Shown piece by piece: positions 1 to 6,263 of a stretch of DNA of 12,258 nt. The position numbers and the translations under genes were made by a program. How positions within the stretch are numbered: position 1 is the first letter of the stretch; every line of letters starts with the position of its first letter. This DNA is from Merdiplasma sp045118075 (GTDB lineage Bacteria > Bacillota > Clostridia > Lachnospirales > Lachnospiraceae): assembly GCA_045118075.1 (NCBI GenBank), contig JBGUOI010000063.1, positions 1-12,258 on the forward strand, given 5' to 3'. The notes beneath the pieces were generated by a model, which saw only the letters and a program-made list of their open reading frames with translations, was not told the DNA's origin and did no database searches.

Positions 1-2010
1 CTTCATACCATTCTCATCATATCCATCCACCAGGTTCGTCAGCGGCCTTGCCCCTGCTTCCACAAGCTTCCGGTTCACCGCCGGCACCGACAGTTTCCAC
101 CACATTTCCAGTGCGTAGCGGTACAGTGCCATATCCGTTGTATCCAGGAATTTGCTCGGCCCGGTCCTTATATATTCCCCGCTCACATCCGGAGGCAGGT
201 GAAGACCGATGCAGAATGCAACGATCTCACTGATCTGGAATACCCGTGTGGAATCATTCCGCAGATTCTTGATCGTCTCCTCCGAAAGGCCGGTTTCATC
301 GGCCAGTTTCTGGATCGTCATTTTCTTCTGCTTCATCAGGTGCACGGTCATCTGGTTGAAATTCATTAGGAGCATCCCGGTTTCGGCTCTCTGCTTCTCA
401 ATCTGCTTTCTGAGAGCGAGCCCTTCTGCTGTCAGCGGGCTTTCCCCGTTCCTGCCGACGTATTTAATGTCCTTCCTGCCCCGGCCGACGCCTTTTCGAA
501 GCACGCCGTTGATGACGCGGGTAAGGGCATTGTCATATTCATACCGGAAAACCAGGCAGCACGCGGCCATATTTTCCCTGGCATTGCTTTTGAGATGCGA
601 TATGCCGAACCGGTCCGTGAAAACATATTCCGGGTGGTTCAGGCAGTAATGGCCCTCCGCGTACACATACAGCCCGCTGTCGATAATCGCCCGGAACTTC
701 TCGTTCCTCAGGTATTCGCGGATGCCTTCTTCCTCACTGATCGTGTAGGTCTCATTATCCTTCAGGTTGGATAAATAGGACGGGATAAGCTTTCCGTCCA
801 CAGACTGCATAATGCCCCGTGCCTCCGTAAACCCGAAATCGACCAAGCGGGACTGGGCCATTTTCTTAGTAGTCCCGTAATACGCGGCCATCTCATCGAT
901 CAGCCGTCGCATATTTTCCAGGTTACGGATTCCTCCGTAATAGGCGAGCAGCCTCCTTGCATGGTCGTTACCGTTCGTCTGTTCAATCATCAGATATCCC
1001 GGGAACTTGTTGGCATGCATTTCCATGATATCCACCGGCGTCCATCTGTCGTGGGAAGCCGCTGGATCCGAATATCTCTTGCACATATAGGAGCAGTACT
1101 CATGTCCATGGGTTTTCTGGAGCATGAAATACGCTGTGGCGAAATACTTATGGGCTCCTTCATGTGCTACTGTGGAGTTCCGCTGGCCCGGCTTGTCAGC
1201 CAATTCCCGGTTAATGATGACCGTTCCGGGATTGATATCCCTCTTCCGGGGTTCCCCTGTCTCAGGATCAATAATGACCGCCGTGCCGAAGCCAAAGAAA
1301 TACTCACCGAGTGCACCTTCCTCCGGGAATACACCTTCAAAGATTGTACTCTTCATTGCCCTGACCCATACCGCTGGATCAATCGGCACATCTTTTCCAT
1401 AAGATTTTGGGTAGTAATTCTTTCGGATGCAGGCCGCTATGGCAATATAGTCCGCATCTGTTAAGACCGGCAGCAGATATTTATCTGCCGGGATAGCACC
1501 TTCTACGTTCCGCAGGGCGTTTTTCTCATTCAGTATAACCGTCTCGAATACACATGTCAGGTGGCATGGCACCAGGTTGAAACAGTAGCGCAGCCGCAGT
1601 TCCGGCTTGATGTTGTAATTCCTGCGCAGGTTGTTCTTCCCCGGTACGACCTCCTCAATCCGGATCCTGGTCTGCACAAAAATATCAACCAGGAAATCAT
1701 TCAGCGGCTGGTTAAAAATGGATTCCGGCCGGATAATCCGGCATTCATTCACCCATATATTGGATACAGCCCAGTCCCTGCCGTCCTTCTCCTTTTTCTG
1801 GAACCTTCCCGGATGTTTTCCTATAAATTGCTTCAGGTCGTCGGCAAACGACCTGTGGTAGACCTTTGTCAGGACGTCGATCACGGTATAAGGCTTAAAT
1901 GATTCGTCAATCCTGGTACGGTACATCTCCTCCCGCTCCTGCTCCGTATAATGCTTTTTCGGAACAAAAGCATGCGGGCTCTGTATGATAACAGCTTCAC
2001 TCAACTCCAT
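1..2010 (-). CDS. Large ImmA/IrrE-type metallopeptidase with C-terminal helix-turn-helix, partial (runs off base 1)
   Basis: The frame is open from an ATG at 2010 to the window edge, giving 670 residues with no stop, so the C-terminus is missing. Seen: HEGAHK at residues 283-288 is an HExxH zinc-peptidase motif. It is followed by MEMHANKF around residue 330, matching the E..ANxF segment that supplies the third ligand in ImmA/IrrE (DUF955) peptidases. A helix-turn-helix-like stretch starts at MTIQKLADETG (about 564-610). Residues 1-250 match nothing I recognise. Known: ImmA-type peptidases cleave or inactivate XRE repressors of mobile elements, but are usually much shorter. Here the gene diverges from an XRE/S24 repressor, so inferred roles are antirepressor or regulator. 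GAG-rich AAAGGAG lies 3 nt before the ATG, rather close; a GTG at 2040 in the same frame is an alternative start. The gene is driven by the minus-strand promoter at 2099-2127. Confidence 0.8.
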   Translation of the reverse strand, partial: MELSEAVIIQSPHAFVPKKHYTEQEREEMYRTRIDESFKPYTVIDVLTKVYHRSFADDLKQFIGKHPGRFQKKEKDGRDWAVSNIWVNECRIIRPESIFNQPLNDFLVDIFVQTRIRIEEVVPGKNNLRRNYNIKPELRLRYCFNLVPCHLTCVFETVILNEKNALRNVEGAIPADKYLLPVLTDADYIAIAACIRKNYYPKSYGKDVPIDPAVWVRAMKSTIFEGVFPEEGALGEYFFGFGTAVIIDPETGEPRKRDINPGTVIINRELADKPGQRNSTVAHEGAHKYFATAYFMLQKTHGHEYCSYMCKRYSDPAASHDRWTPVDIMEMHANKFPGYLMIEQTNGNDHARRLLAYYGGIRNLENMRRLIDEMAAYYGTTKKMAQSRLVDFGFTEARGIMQSVDGKLIPSYLSNLKDNETYTISEEEGIREYLRNEKFRAIIDSGLYVYAEGHYCLNHPEYVFTDRFGISHLKSNARENMAACCLVFRYEYDNALTRVINGVLRKGVGRGRKDIKYVGRNGESPLTAEGLALRKQIEKQRAETGMLLMNFNQMTVHLMKQKKMTIQKLADETGLSEETIKNLRNDSTRVFQISEIVAFCIGLHLPPDVSGEYIRTGPSKFLDTTDMALYRYALEMWWKLSVPAVNRKLVEAGARPLTNLVDGYDENGMK

Positions 2011-2098
2011 CCACTCCTTTGTATTCGTCCCGGCTGTCACCGGTGCTTATTCTGCCTTCACAGTATCATACTCCCCTGCGGCGGATACCGCGTTTTGG

Positions 2099-2127
2099 AT
2101 TATAGCACATTTATTTTGTGTTGTAAA
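2099..2127 (-). promoter_or_regulatory. Sigma-A promoter for the ImmA-like gene
   Basis: On the minus strand, -35 TTTACA (2127-2122) and -10 TATAAT (2104-2099) are separated by exactly 17 bp. The predicted start site is about 80 nt upstream of the ATG at 2010. This is close to the consensus for Firmicute housekeeping promoters. Confidence 0.75.
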
Positions 2128-2147
2128 TTCGTTTTTATGCTTTACAA
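2121..2147. promoter_or_regulatory. Inverted repeat joining the two divergent -35 boxes, candidate operator
   Basis: TTGTAAA (2121-2127) and TTTACAA (2141-2147) form a perfect 7-bp inverted repeat with a 13-bp centre. Each arm contains one of the two -35 hexamers, so a dimer bound here would block both promoters at once. That the neighbouring XRE protein binds it is inference; no operator consensus is known to me. Confidence 0.5.
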
Positions 2148-2169
2148 TCTTATTTTATTGTGTTATGAT
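2141..2169 (+). promoter_or_regulatory. Sigma-A promoter for the XRE/S24 repressor
   Basis: -35 TTTACA (2141-2146) and -10 TATGAT (2164-2169) have a 17-bp spacer. The predicted start lies about 25 nt before the ATG at 2201. The promoter is a mirror image of the minus-strand promoter at 2099-2127. Confidence 0.75.
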
Positions 2170-2200
2170 GTGTGCAAGAGGCGGAAAAGGAGGGATTTTT

Positions 2201-3061
2201 ATGGCACGCCGCACTTTTGACCGGTCCACTTCCGGCGAAGGGAACGTAATCGACATGAAAACAGGAAAGCCCGTGGAAAGGCCGACACTCCCGGTTATCT
2301 GTGAACGGATCCGGTATTATCGTGAACTGATCGGGATGGAACAGAAGGAACTTGCCAGACGGATCGGCGTTACCGGCAACTCTGTATCAAACTGGGAAAA
2401 CGGGAGAGCACGTCCGGACATTAACCTGATCCCGGAGATCTGCAGGGTGCTTCATGTCACCCTCTATGAGCTTTTTGACATGGATGATCCAACCATTACC
2501 CTCACTGCCGGCGAGCAGATACATATCGACTCCTACCGGCAGCTCACAAAGGGACACCGATTTGCTGTAGACCGCCTGACAGACGATCTGATCAGCGTCC
2601 AGATCGCGGAATCCTGTCCCGACATCAGCCAGCTGCAGTTCTTTGAGAAGTCCCTGGCCGCCGGCATCGGCGACCCCACGGAATTTGAAGAGGAAAGCAT
2701 TCCTATCTTCGTCTATACCGACAGGATCAATGTCCGTGCCAACTGTGTTTTCACCGTTAACGGTGACAGCATGGAGCCCGCCTATCACAATGGTGATCTG
2801 GTGCTGGTCGAGCGGATCCCGGATGGTCCGGACCTTGCAGAAGGCGAGACCGGTGCCTTTATCGTGGGAAATGAGACCTACATCAAAGATTTCTATGAAG
2901 ACGGCCTGCATTCCCTGAATCCGAAGTACCCGGTCATGACCTTCCATGGGGAAGAAGCGGTTTACCTGATCGGCAGGGTGCTTGGCATACTGGATCCCTC
3001 CGCAATCGCAGCGGAAACAGATGTCGAAAAGTATATGGCCATTCATCCGGAAGAATCATAA
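2201..3061 (+). CDS. LexA/CI-like repressor: XRE helix-turn-helix plus S24 self-cleaving peptidase
   Basis: Length is 286 residues. The ATG at 2201 is chosen because AAAAGGAGGG ends 5 nt before it; the frame is open further upstream but there is no better site. Residues 32-92 are a typical XRE domain (ERIRYYRELIGMEQKELARRIGV, then SVSNWENGRARP). Residues 165-265 are an S24/LexA-like peptidase: VNGDSMEP carries the catalytic serine S190 and YIKDF the lysine K229. An Ala-Gly at 154-155 sits where the self-cleavage bond of LexA/CI proteins is expected. Known for the family: RecA filaments trigger cleavage, relieving repression after DNA damage. Inferred targets are its own divergent promoter region and perhaps other element promoters. 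The gene ends before a terminator at 3127-3182. It is not host LexA, since host LexA carries a different winged-helix N-terminus. Confidence 0.9.
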   Translation: MARRTFDRSTSGEGNVIDMKTGKPVERPTLPVICERIRYYRELIGMEQKELARRIGVTGNSVSNWENGRARPDINLIPEICRVLHVTLYELFDMDDPTITLTAGEQIHIDSYRQLTKGHRFAVDRLTDDLISVQIAESCPDISQLQFFEKSLAAGIGDPTEFEEESIPIFVYTDRINVRANCVFTVNGDSMEPAYHNGDLVLVERIPDGPDLAEGETGAFIVGNETYIKDFYEDGLHSLNPKYPVMTFHGEEAVYLIGRVLGILDPSAIAAETDVEKYMAIHPEES

Positions 3062-3126
3062 AGGAAGAAACATTTCCGTTATTCCTTCCCGCCGGTAAGC
3101 GTGGAAGATCCATAACGGGTTGGCGT

Positions 3127-3182
3127 AAGAAGCAGGCACTGGCACAGGATCTGCCCTGTTCGGGTATGCCTGTTTCTTTTTT
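3127..3182 (+). terminator. Terminator after the S24 repressor gene
   Basis: AAGAAGCAGGCA (3127-3138) pairs with TGCCTGTTTCTT (3167-3178) over 12 bp with one G-U, and T residues continue to 3182. The long loop holds a smaller hairpin, ACAGG (3144-3148) with CCTGT (3155-3159). It separates the repressor gene from the operon starting at 3256. Confidence 0.65.
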
Positions 3183-3193
3183 ACCCTGTCCAA

Positions 3194-3205
3194 GAACATA
3201 TGTTC
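3194..3205. promoter_or_regulatory. lexA box: LexA (SOS) box
   Basis: GAACATATGTTC is a perfect 12-bp palindrome and fits the Gram-positive LexA/DinR consensus CGAACRNRYGTTYC at every position except the first base (A in place of C). It lies 51 bp upstream of the ATG at 3256 and about 15 bp before a possible -10 (TATGAT at 3221-3226), the position of a classic SOS operator. No good separate -35 is visible. Binding by host LexA is inferred; the element's own S24 protein is an alternative. Confidence 0.7.
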
Positions 3206-3255
3206 CCAGCAGGCTGCAGTTATGATTATCTCAAGTGTTTCAAAGGAGGTACGCC

Positions 3256-3390
3256 ATGAAGGGTTATGTTACAGCGATGGGCTACATGGGCTATGTGGAA
3301 GGCCGATATCTGCTCTTCTGCTCCGAATCTGACTATGTGGATTATATGAGAGAACTGACAGAAATGGACACACCCGCTGAAGCGGCATAA
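3256..3390 (+). CDS. Small 44-residue protein of unknown function
   Basis: An ATG at 3256 follows a textbook AAAGGAGG with 6 nt spacing. The 44-residue product begins MKGYVTAMGYMGYVEGRYLL and is rich in tyrosine, glycine and methionine, followed by an acidic C-terminal half. It has no membrane segment or cysteine motif. The strong ribosome binding site, the first place after the LexA box, and the 13-bp gap to the next gene support a real, co-transcribed gene. I have an impression of similar GYMGYV/YLLF small proteins in Lachnospiraceae, but no function is known to me. Confidence 0.7.
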   Translation: MKGYVTAMGYMGYVEGRYLLFCSESDYVDYMRELTEMDTPAEAA

Positions 3391-3403
3391 GAAAGGAACT
3401 ATT

Positions 3404-3589
3404 ATGAAAATCTGCATTTGTGAAAGTTGTCGTTACACGTTCCGATATCCGATCCTTCCTCCATCCTGCCCGGATTGCGGAAAAGAAAACTTACGACCTG
3501 CAAACAGGGAGGAGATCAAAGAATTCCACCGGTTTCAGAGGATATTGGCGGAAGAGATCCGGATGGGGCTGTATGCAGCGACAGGGTAA
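3404..3589 (+). CDS. Small zinc-ribbon protein
   Basis: This is a 61-residue protein. The start at 3404 has AAAGGA 6 nt upstream. Two cysteine pairs, CESC at 6-9 and CPDC at 22-25, are 12 residues apart and make a zinc ribbon; an extra C4 precedes them. The C-terminal half (about 31-58) is a charged predicted helix. A role in binding nucleic acid or a partner protein is plausible, but nothing more can be read from the sequence. It sits 13 bp after the 44-residue gene and 6 bp before the YolD-like gene, so it is almost certainly in the same transcript. Confidence 0.75.
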   Translation: MKICICESCRYTFRYPILPPSCPDCGKENLRPANREEIKEFHRFQRILAEEIRMGLYAATG

Positions 3590-3595
3590 CCGCCT

Positions 3596-4135
3596 ATGGA
3601 TAAAAATGATTTAGACACTACCATCGGTTATATACCAATGCCGGCCGATTTCCCATACCGAACCATCTTTCTGAAAGGGAGACCGCAACACGAAAAATAT
3701 GATGACTTCTGGCGCAGGCACCCGCCGATGGATCCGGTGCACCGGGCAAAGATCTTCGCGCCGTTTGACGCCCTTGCTGGATTTGGTGACTGTATCGCAA
3801 GTAAGGAGATCCAGTACTGCAGCCGGAGAGATCTCAGTGAAGGAGAACGGGAAGAGCTTGACCGGAAGCTGGTTGTCCTGCAGCGTTTGACATGTAATGG
3901 AAAAGAGGCACGAAAGAACCGGCCACAGATCACAGTTCAGTACTTTTCTCCCTGCACAGATACCTGTAACTCCGCTTATGGGACTGGCGGAACCTATAAG
4001 ACCAAAACCGGCATCTGTTGGAAAATCGATCCTATTTACAGAACCATAAAGCTGGACGAAACCATCATTTCCATCGAAGATATTTCCGATATCAGCGGTG
4101 ACTTGTTCGAAACCCTGGATGATGATATACCGTAG
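3596..4135 (+). CDS. YolD-like family protein
   Basis: This is a 179-residue protein. The segment HRAKIFAPFDALAGFGDCI (about residues 49-67) closely resembles the DRAKQFAPFxALxGY signature of YolD-like proteins in Firmicutes. A charged helix, SEGEREELDRKLVVLQRL, follows, and the C-terminal part (about 110-170) is beta-rich and ends acidic. Known: yolD-type genes often lie beside SOS-induced Y-family polymerase genes (UvrX type), with a poorly understood role. Here no polymerase gene is present; a DUF5131 gene follows instead. The ribosome binding site is weak (only an AGGG), and the start is 6 bp after the previous stop, so translation may be coupled. Regulation by the LexA box at 3194 is inferred. 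Confidence 0.7.
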   Translation: MDKNDLDTTIGYIPMPADFPYRTIFLKGRPQHEKYDDFWRRHPPMDPVHRAKIFAPFDALAGFGDCIASKEIQYCSRRDLSEGEREELDRKLVVLQRLTCNGKEARKNRPQITVQYFSPCTDTCNSAYGTGGTYKTKTGICWKIDPIYRTIKLDETIISIEDISDISGDLFETLDDDIP

Positions 4136-4166
4136 AAGAGAAATGCGAAAAAGAAAGGAGGGCGCC

Positions 4167-5003
4167 ATGGAAGAACAGATGAGTTTATTTCCGGAAGCGG
4201 AAGACAGGCGTCCTCCTCAGTCCGTCACCTGGAATGGATGGCACGGGTGTAATCCCTGTTCAAGCGGCTGTCTGCATTGTTACATGATGCGCCGTGACAA
4301 AGAATACGGCAAGGATCCGACCAAAGTCCACAAGACCGCGAACTTCAACCTGCCTGTACGCAGGTACCGCAGCGGAGAATACAAAGGGCTGTATAAGATC
4401 CCTTCCGGATCCACCATTTTCACCTGTTTCACTTCGGACTTCTTCCATCCGGCAGCCGATGAATGGCGGGCCGAAGCCTGGGCCATGATGAGGGAACGCA
4501 ACGACTGTAATTTCTTCATGGTCACAAAACGGCCGGAAAGGATTGCGGCCGCGCTGCCTGCAGACTGGGGAGAAGCAGGTTATGATAATGTTCAGATCAG
4601 TTGCACCTGCGAGAACCAGTACTGGGCTGACCGCCGGCTGCCGGTTTTCCTGTCTCTCCCCCTCCCACATAAATCCATCACGCACGAACCGATGCTGGAA
4701 CGGATCAACATCCGGAAGTACCTGAAGGAATACGGGGAAGAGATCGAAAGCGTCAGCTGCGGCGGGGAGTCCGGCCCGGAGGCAAGGATCTGCGATTATG
4801 CCTGGGTGCTGGATACGCACATGCAGTGCGTGGAATACAGCGTCCCGTTTTACTACCACCAGACCGGCGCCAGGCTGCGGAAGGGAAATAAGGTTTATGA
4901 GATCCCCAGGGAACACCAGCACACCCAGGCACATAAGGCACACCTGGATTTCGACGGCACACGGCTCCCCGCCTGGGATGAGCCGGATACGGAGGCGGAC
5001 TGA
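4167..5003 (+). CDS. DUF5131 (phage Gp37/Gp68) family, radical-SAM-like protein
   Basis: Length is 278 residues. ATG 4167 is preferred over the upstream ATG at 4098 because GAAAGGAGG lies just before it and the longer form overlaps the YolD-like gene. Residues 21-40 read TWNGWHGCNPCSSGCLHCYM; C31, C35 and C38 form the CxxxCxxC triad that binds a 4Fe-4S cluster in radical SAM enzymes, with an extra C28. Further family marks are FMVTKRPER (about 120), the S-x-T-CEN segment, CGGESGPEAR (about 195) and VPFYYHQTG (about 230). Known: this family is found in phages and mobile elements and often neighbours TcmP (three-Cys-motif partner), with no established reaction. No TcmP gene is in the window. 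It is the last gene of the putative SOS operon and ends 110 bp before a terminator. Confidence 0.85.
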   Translation: MEEQMSLFPEAEDRRPPQSVTWNGWHGCNPCSSGCLHCYMMRRDKEYGKDPTKVHKTANFNLPVRRYRSGEYKGLYKIPSGSTIFTCFTSDFFHPAADEWRAEAWAMMRERNDCNFFMVTKRPERIAAALPADWGEAGYDNVQISCTCENQYWADRRLPVFLSLPLPHKSITHEPMLERINIRKYLKEYGEEIESVSCGGESGPEARICDYAWVLDTHMQCVEYSVPFYYHQTGARLRKGNKVYEIPREHQHTQAHKAHLDFDGTRLPAWDEPDTEAD

Positions 5004-5113
5004 AATATAATTATTCAGCCTGGCGAAAAAGTGTCATCACCGAAGCAGGCCTCATGGATTGAGCCGCAAATGCGGCTGGATCTGTAACCCACCCCCTTAG
5101 ATTATTCCTTCCC

Positions 5114-5160
5114 CGGCAAGGCGTATCAGATTTGATACACCTTGCCGAGTTCTTTTTCTT
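5114..5160 (+). terminator. Strong intrinsic terminator of the plus-strand operon
   Basis: The arms at 5114-5128 and 5133-5147 form a 15-bp stem with one C-A mismatch and a 4-nt loop (GATT), followed by TTCTTTTTCTT. Read from the minus strand the stem pairs fully but has no T run, so it terminates mainly plus-strand transcripts. It separates two convergent operons. Confidence 0.9.
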
Positions 5161-5471
5161 CAGGAAAGCAACCATGTCTTCGCCAACAGATTCAGGTAAG
5201 CGACCTGCACGGCAATCCACTCCCCTATTATGGGAAGTAGGCAAAGTCCTGCCCCTGTTCCGATCATCCGCCACATCATCTGCACGGGCTCATGCCCCAT
5301 CAAATAACTCAGGATACCTGTTATGATAAAGACGCCGCCGGCCAGCGCAAATATAATTGATACCATACTGGCTGCAGCTGTACAGATCCACTGGATTACC
5401 GTCAGGCACAGAATCACCGGCAATAGGAATATTTTCAACAGGACTTTCCCGATCAATAATACCGCTCTCAT
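5160..5471 (-). CDS. Small membrane protein, CD1845-like
   Basis: This 103-residue protein starts MRAVLLIGKVLLKIFLLPVI. The start at 5471 has GGAGG 7 nt upstream. Three hydrophobic segments (about 14-33, 36-58 and 67-89) predict an inner-membrane protein with a short GHEPVQ loop between the second and third. The KIFLLPVILxLTVIQWI pattern resembles CD1845-family proteins found in Firmicute conjugative elements, whose function is unknown. Its ATG overlaps the stop of the upstream gene (ATGA), indicating translational coupling at the tail of the par-rep operon. Assignment to the family is from memory of the pattern, not a search. Confidence 0.75.
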   Translation of the reverse strand: MRAVLLIGKVLLKIFLLPVILCLTVIQWICTAAASMVSIIFALAGGVFIITGILSYLMGHEPVQMMWRMIGTGAGLCLLPIIGEWIAVQVAYLNLLAKTWLLS

Positions 5472-6259
5472 GACTGTTCCTCCGTAAAGCATCTGGTTTC
5501 AATGCAGCTGATTACATCAGACATACATGTGACATCCGGATGGGCAATGAATATCTGCTCGATTTTTCCCCGCTGCTCCCTGGCGCATGTGAATTCCATC
5601 GGCTCAATATTGTCCCCGAAGAATCGCACATGAAATTGAGTCAGGTCATTTTCATCCTGGAAGAATTCGGCGCGGTTATAGTCTTCGATGATTCTGAATT
5701 TATCCGGCACCCCCGTCAAACGTCCCCGCCAGATGTACTCCGTAGACTGGTAGCCTCTCTGCACCGGTTCCGCAAGCTCCGGGATCCGCCATTGGCTTCC
5801 TACCTTCACCGCACTTCGTATCTTTCCCCGCCGGATCCGCGTCACTGCCGTCACATGCTCCACCTTGTGAAGAGCTGCATATTCTTCCACGGTCAGCAGT
5901 TTCGTTTTCAGACAGGCGATTTCATAGCCCTCATCCTTCGTAAAAAATACGGACTCCTTCATCAGGCTGCGCGGGGCTTCCCTGTAGTGATTGAGGTAAA
6001 GGTAGATCCCTCCCCCACGCAGAACAATGGCATAAGCCCAATGTCCGGCGGGACAATCGAAAAGAATATGCTTCTGCAGCATTGCCCGGAATTCCCTGAC
6101 CAGTCTCACAACACGATCGCAGTATTCTCTGCTGTATGCTTCTCTTCCCACAGTCCACACTTCTCCCAGATAGTCCAGGGCACGGAACACATCCACCGCC
6201 GTTTTTATATAATCCTCCGCAAACAATTGATCCAGATCCAATGTCTTTGCATTCACCAT
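5468..6259 (-). CDS. Helix-turn-helix (excisionase-type) domain protein of unknown function
   Basis: This is a 263-residue protein. The start at 6259 (MVNAKTLDLDQLF) is chosen because GAGAGGAGG lies 9 nt upstream; longer forms would run into repA. Residues 121-161 (LLTVEEYAALHKV...TRIRRGKIRSAVKVGSQWRIP) have the layout of the excisionase/MerR-like HTH_17 domain: helix-turn-helix, an R-x-G-K/I turn, then a W-R-I-P strand. The N-terminal 120 residues and C-terminal 100 residues are not recognised. The gene lies 4 bp after repA and overlaps the membrane protein gene by 4 bp, so it belongs to the replication operon. A role as replication or copy-control regulator is a guess from position only. 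Confidence 0.8.
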   Translation of the reverse strand: MVNAKTLDLDQLFAEDYIKTAVDVFRALDYLGEVWTVGREAYSREYCDRVVRLVREFRAMLQKHILFDCPAGHWAYAIVLRGGGIYLYLNHYREAPRSLMKESVFFTKDEGYEIACLKTKLLTVEEYAALHKVEHVTAVTRIRRGKIRSAVKVGSQWRIPELAEPVQRGYQSTEYIWRGRLTGVPDKFRIIEDYNRAEFFQDENDLTQFHVRFFGDNIEPMEFTCAREQRGKIEQIFIAHPDVTCMSDVISCIETRCFTEEQS

Positions 6260-6263
6260 CGGT

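Noticed and set aside
961..1464. Plus-strand open frame of 167 codons (and another at 209-649)
   Set aside because: Both are antisense to the large ImmA-like gene, whose frame carries clear motifs; neither has a ribosome binding site or recognisable domain.
1985..2200. Longer N-terminus for the XRE/S24 repressor
   Set aside because: It would cross the promoter at 2141-2169 and adds a hydrophobic, non-homologous stretch; the ATG at 2201 has a perfect ribosome binding site.
5011..5274. Minus-strand open frame of 87 codons
   Set aside because: It runs through the terminator and overlaps the membrane protein gene in another frame; no ribosome binding site or plausible composition.
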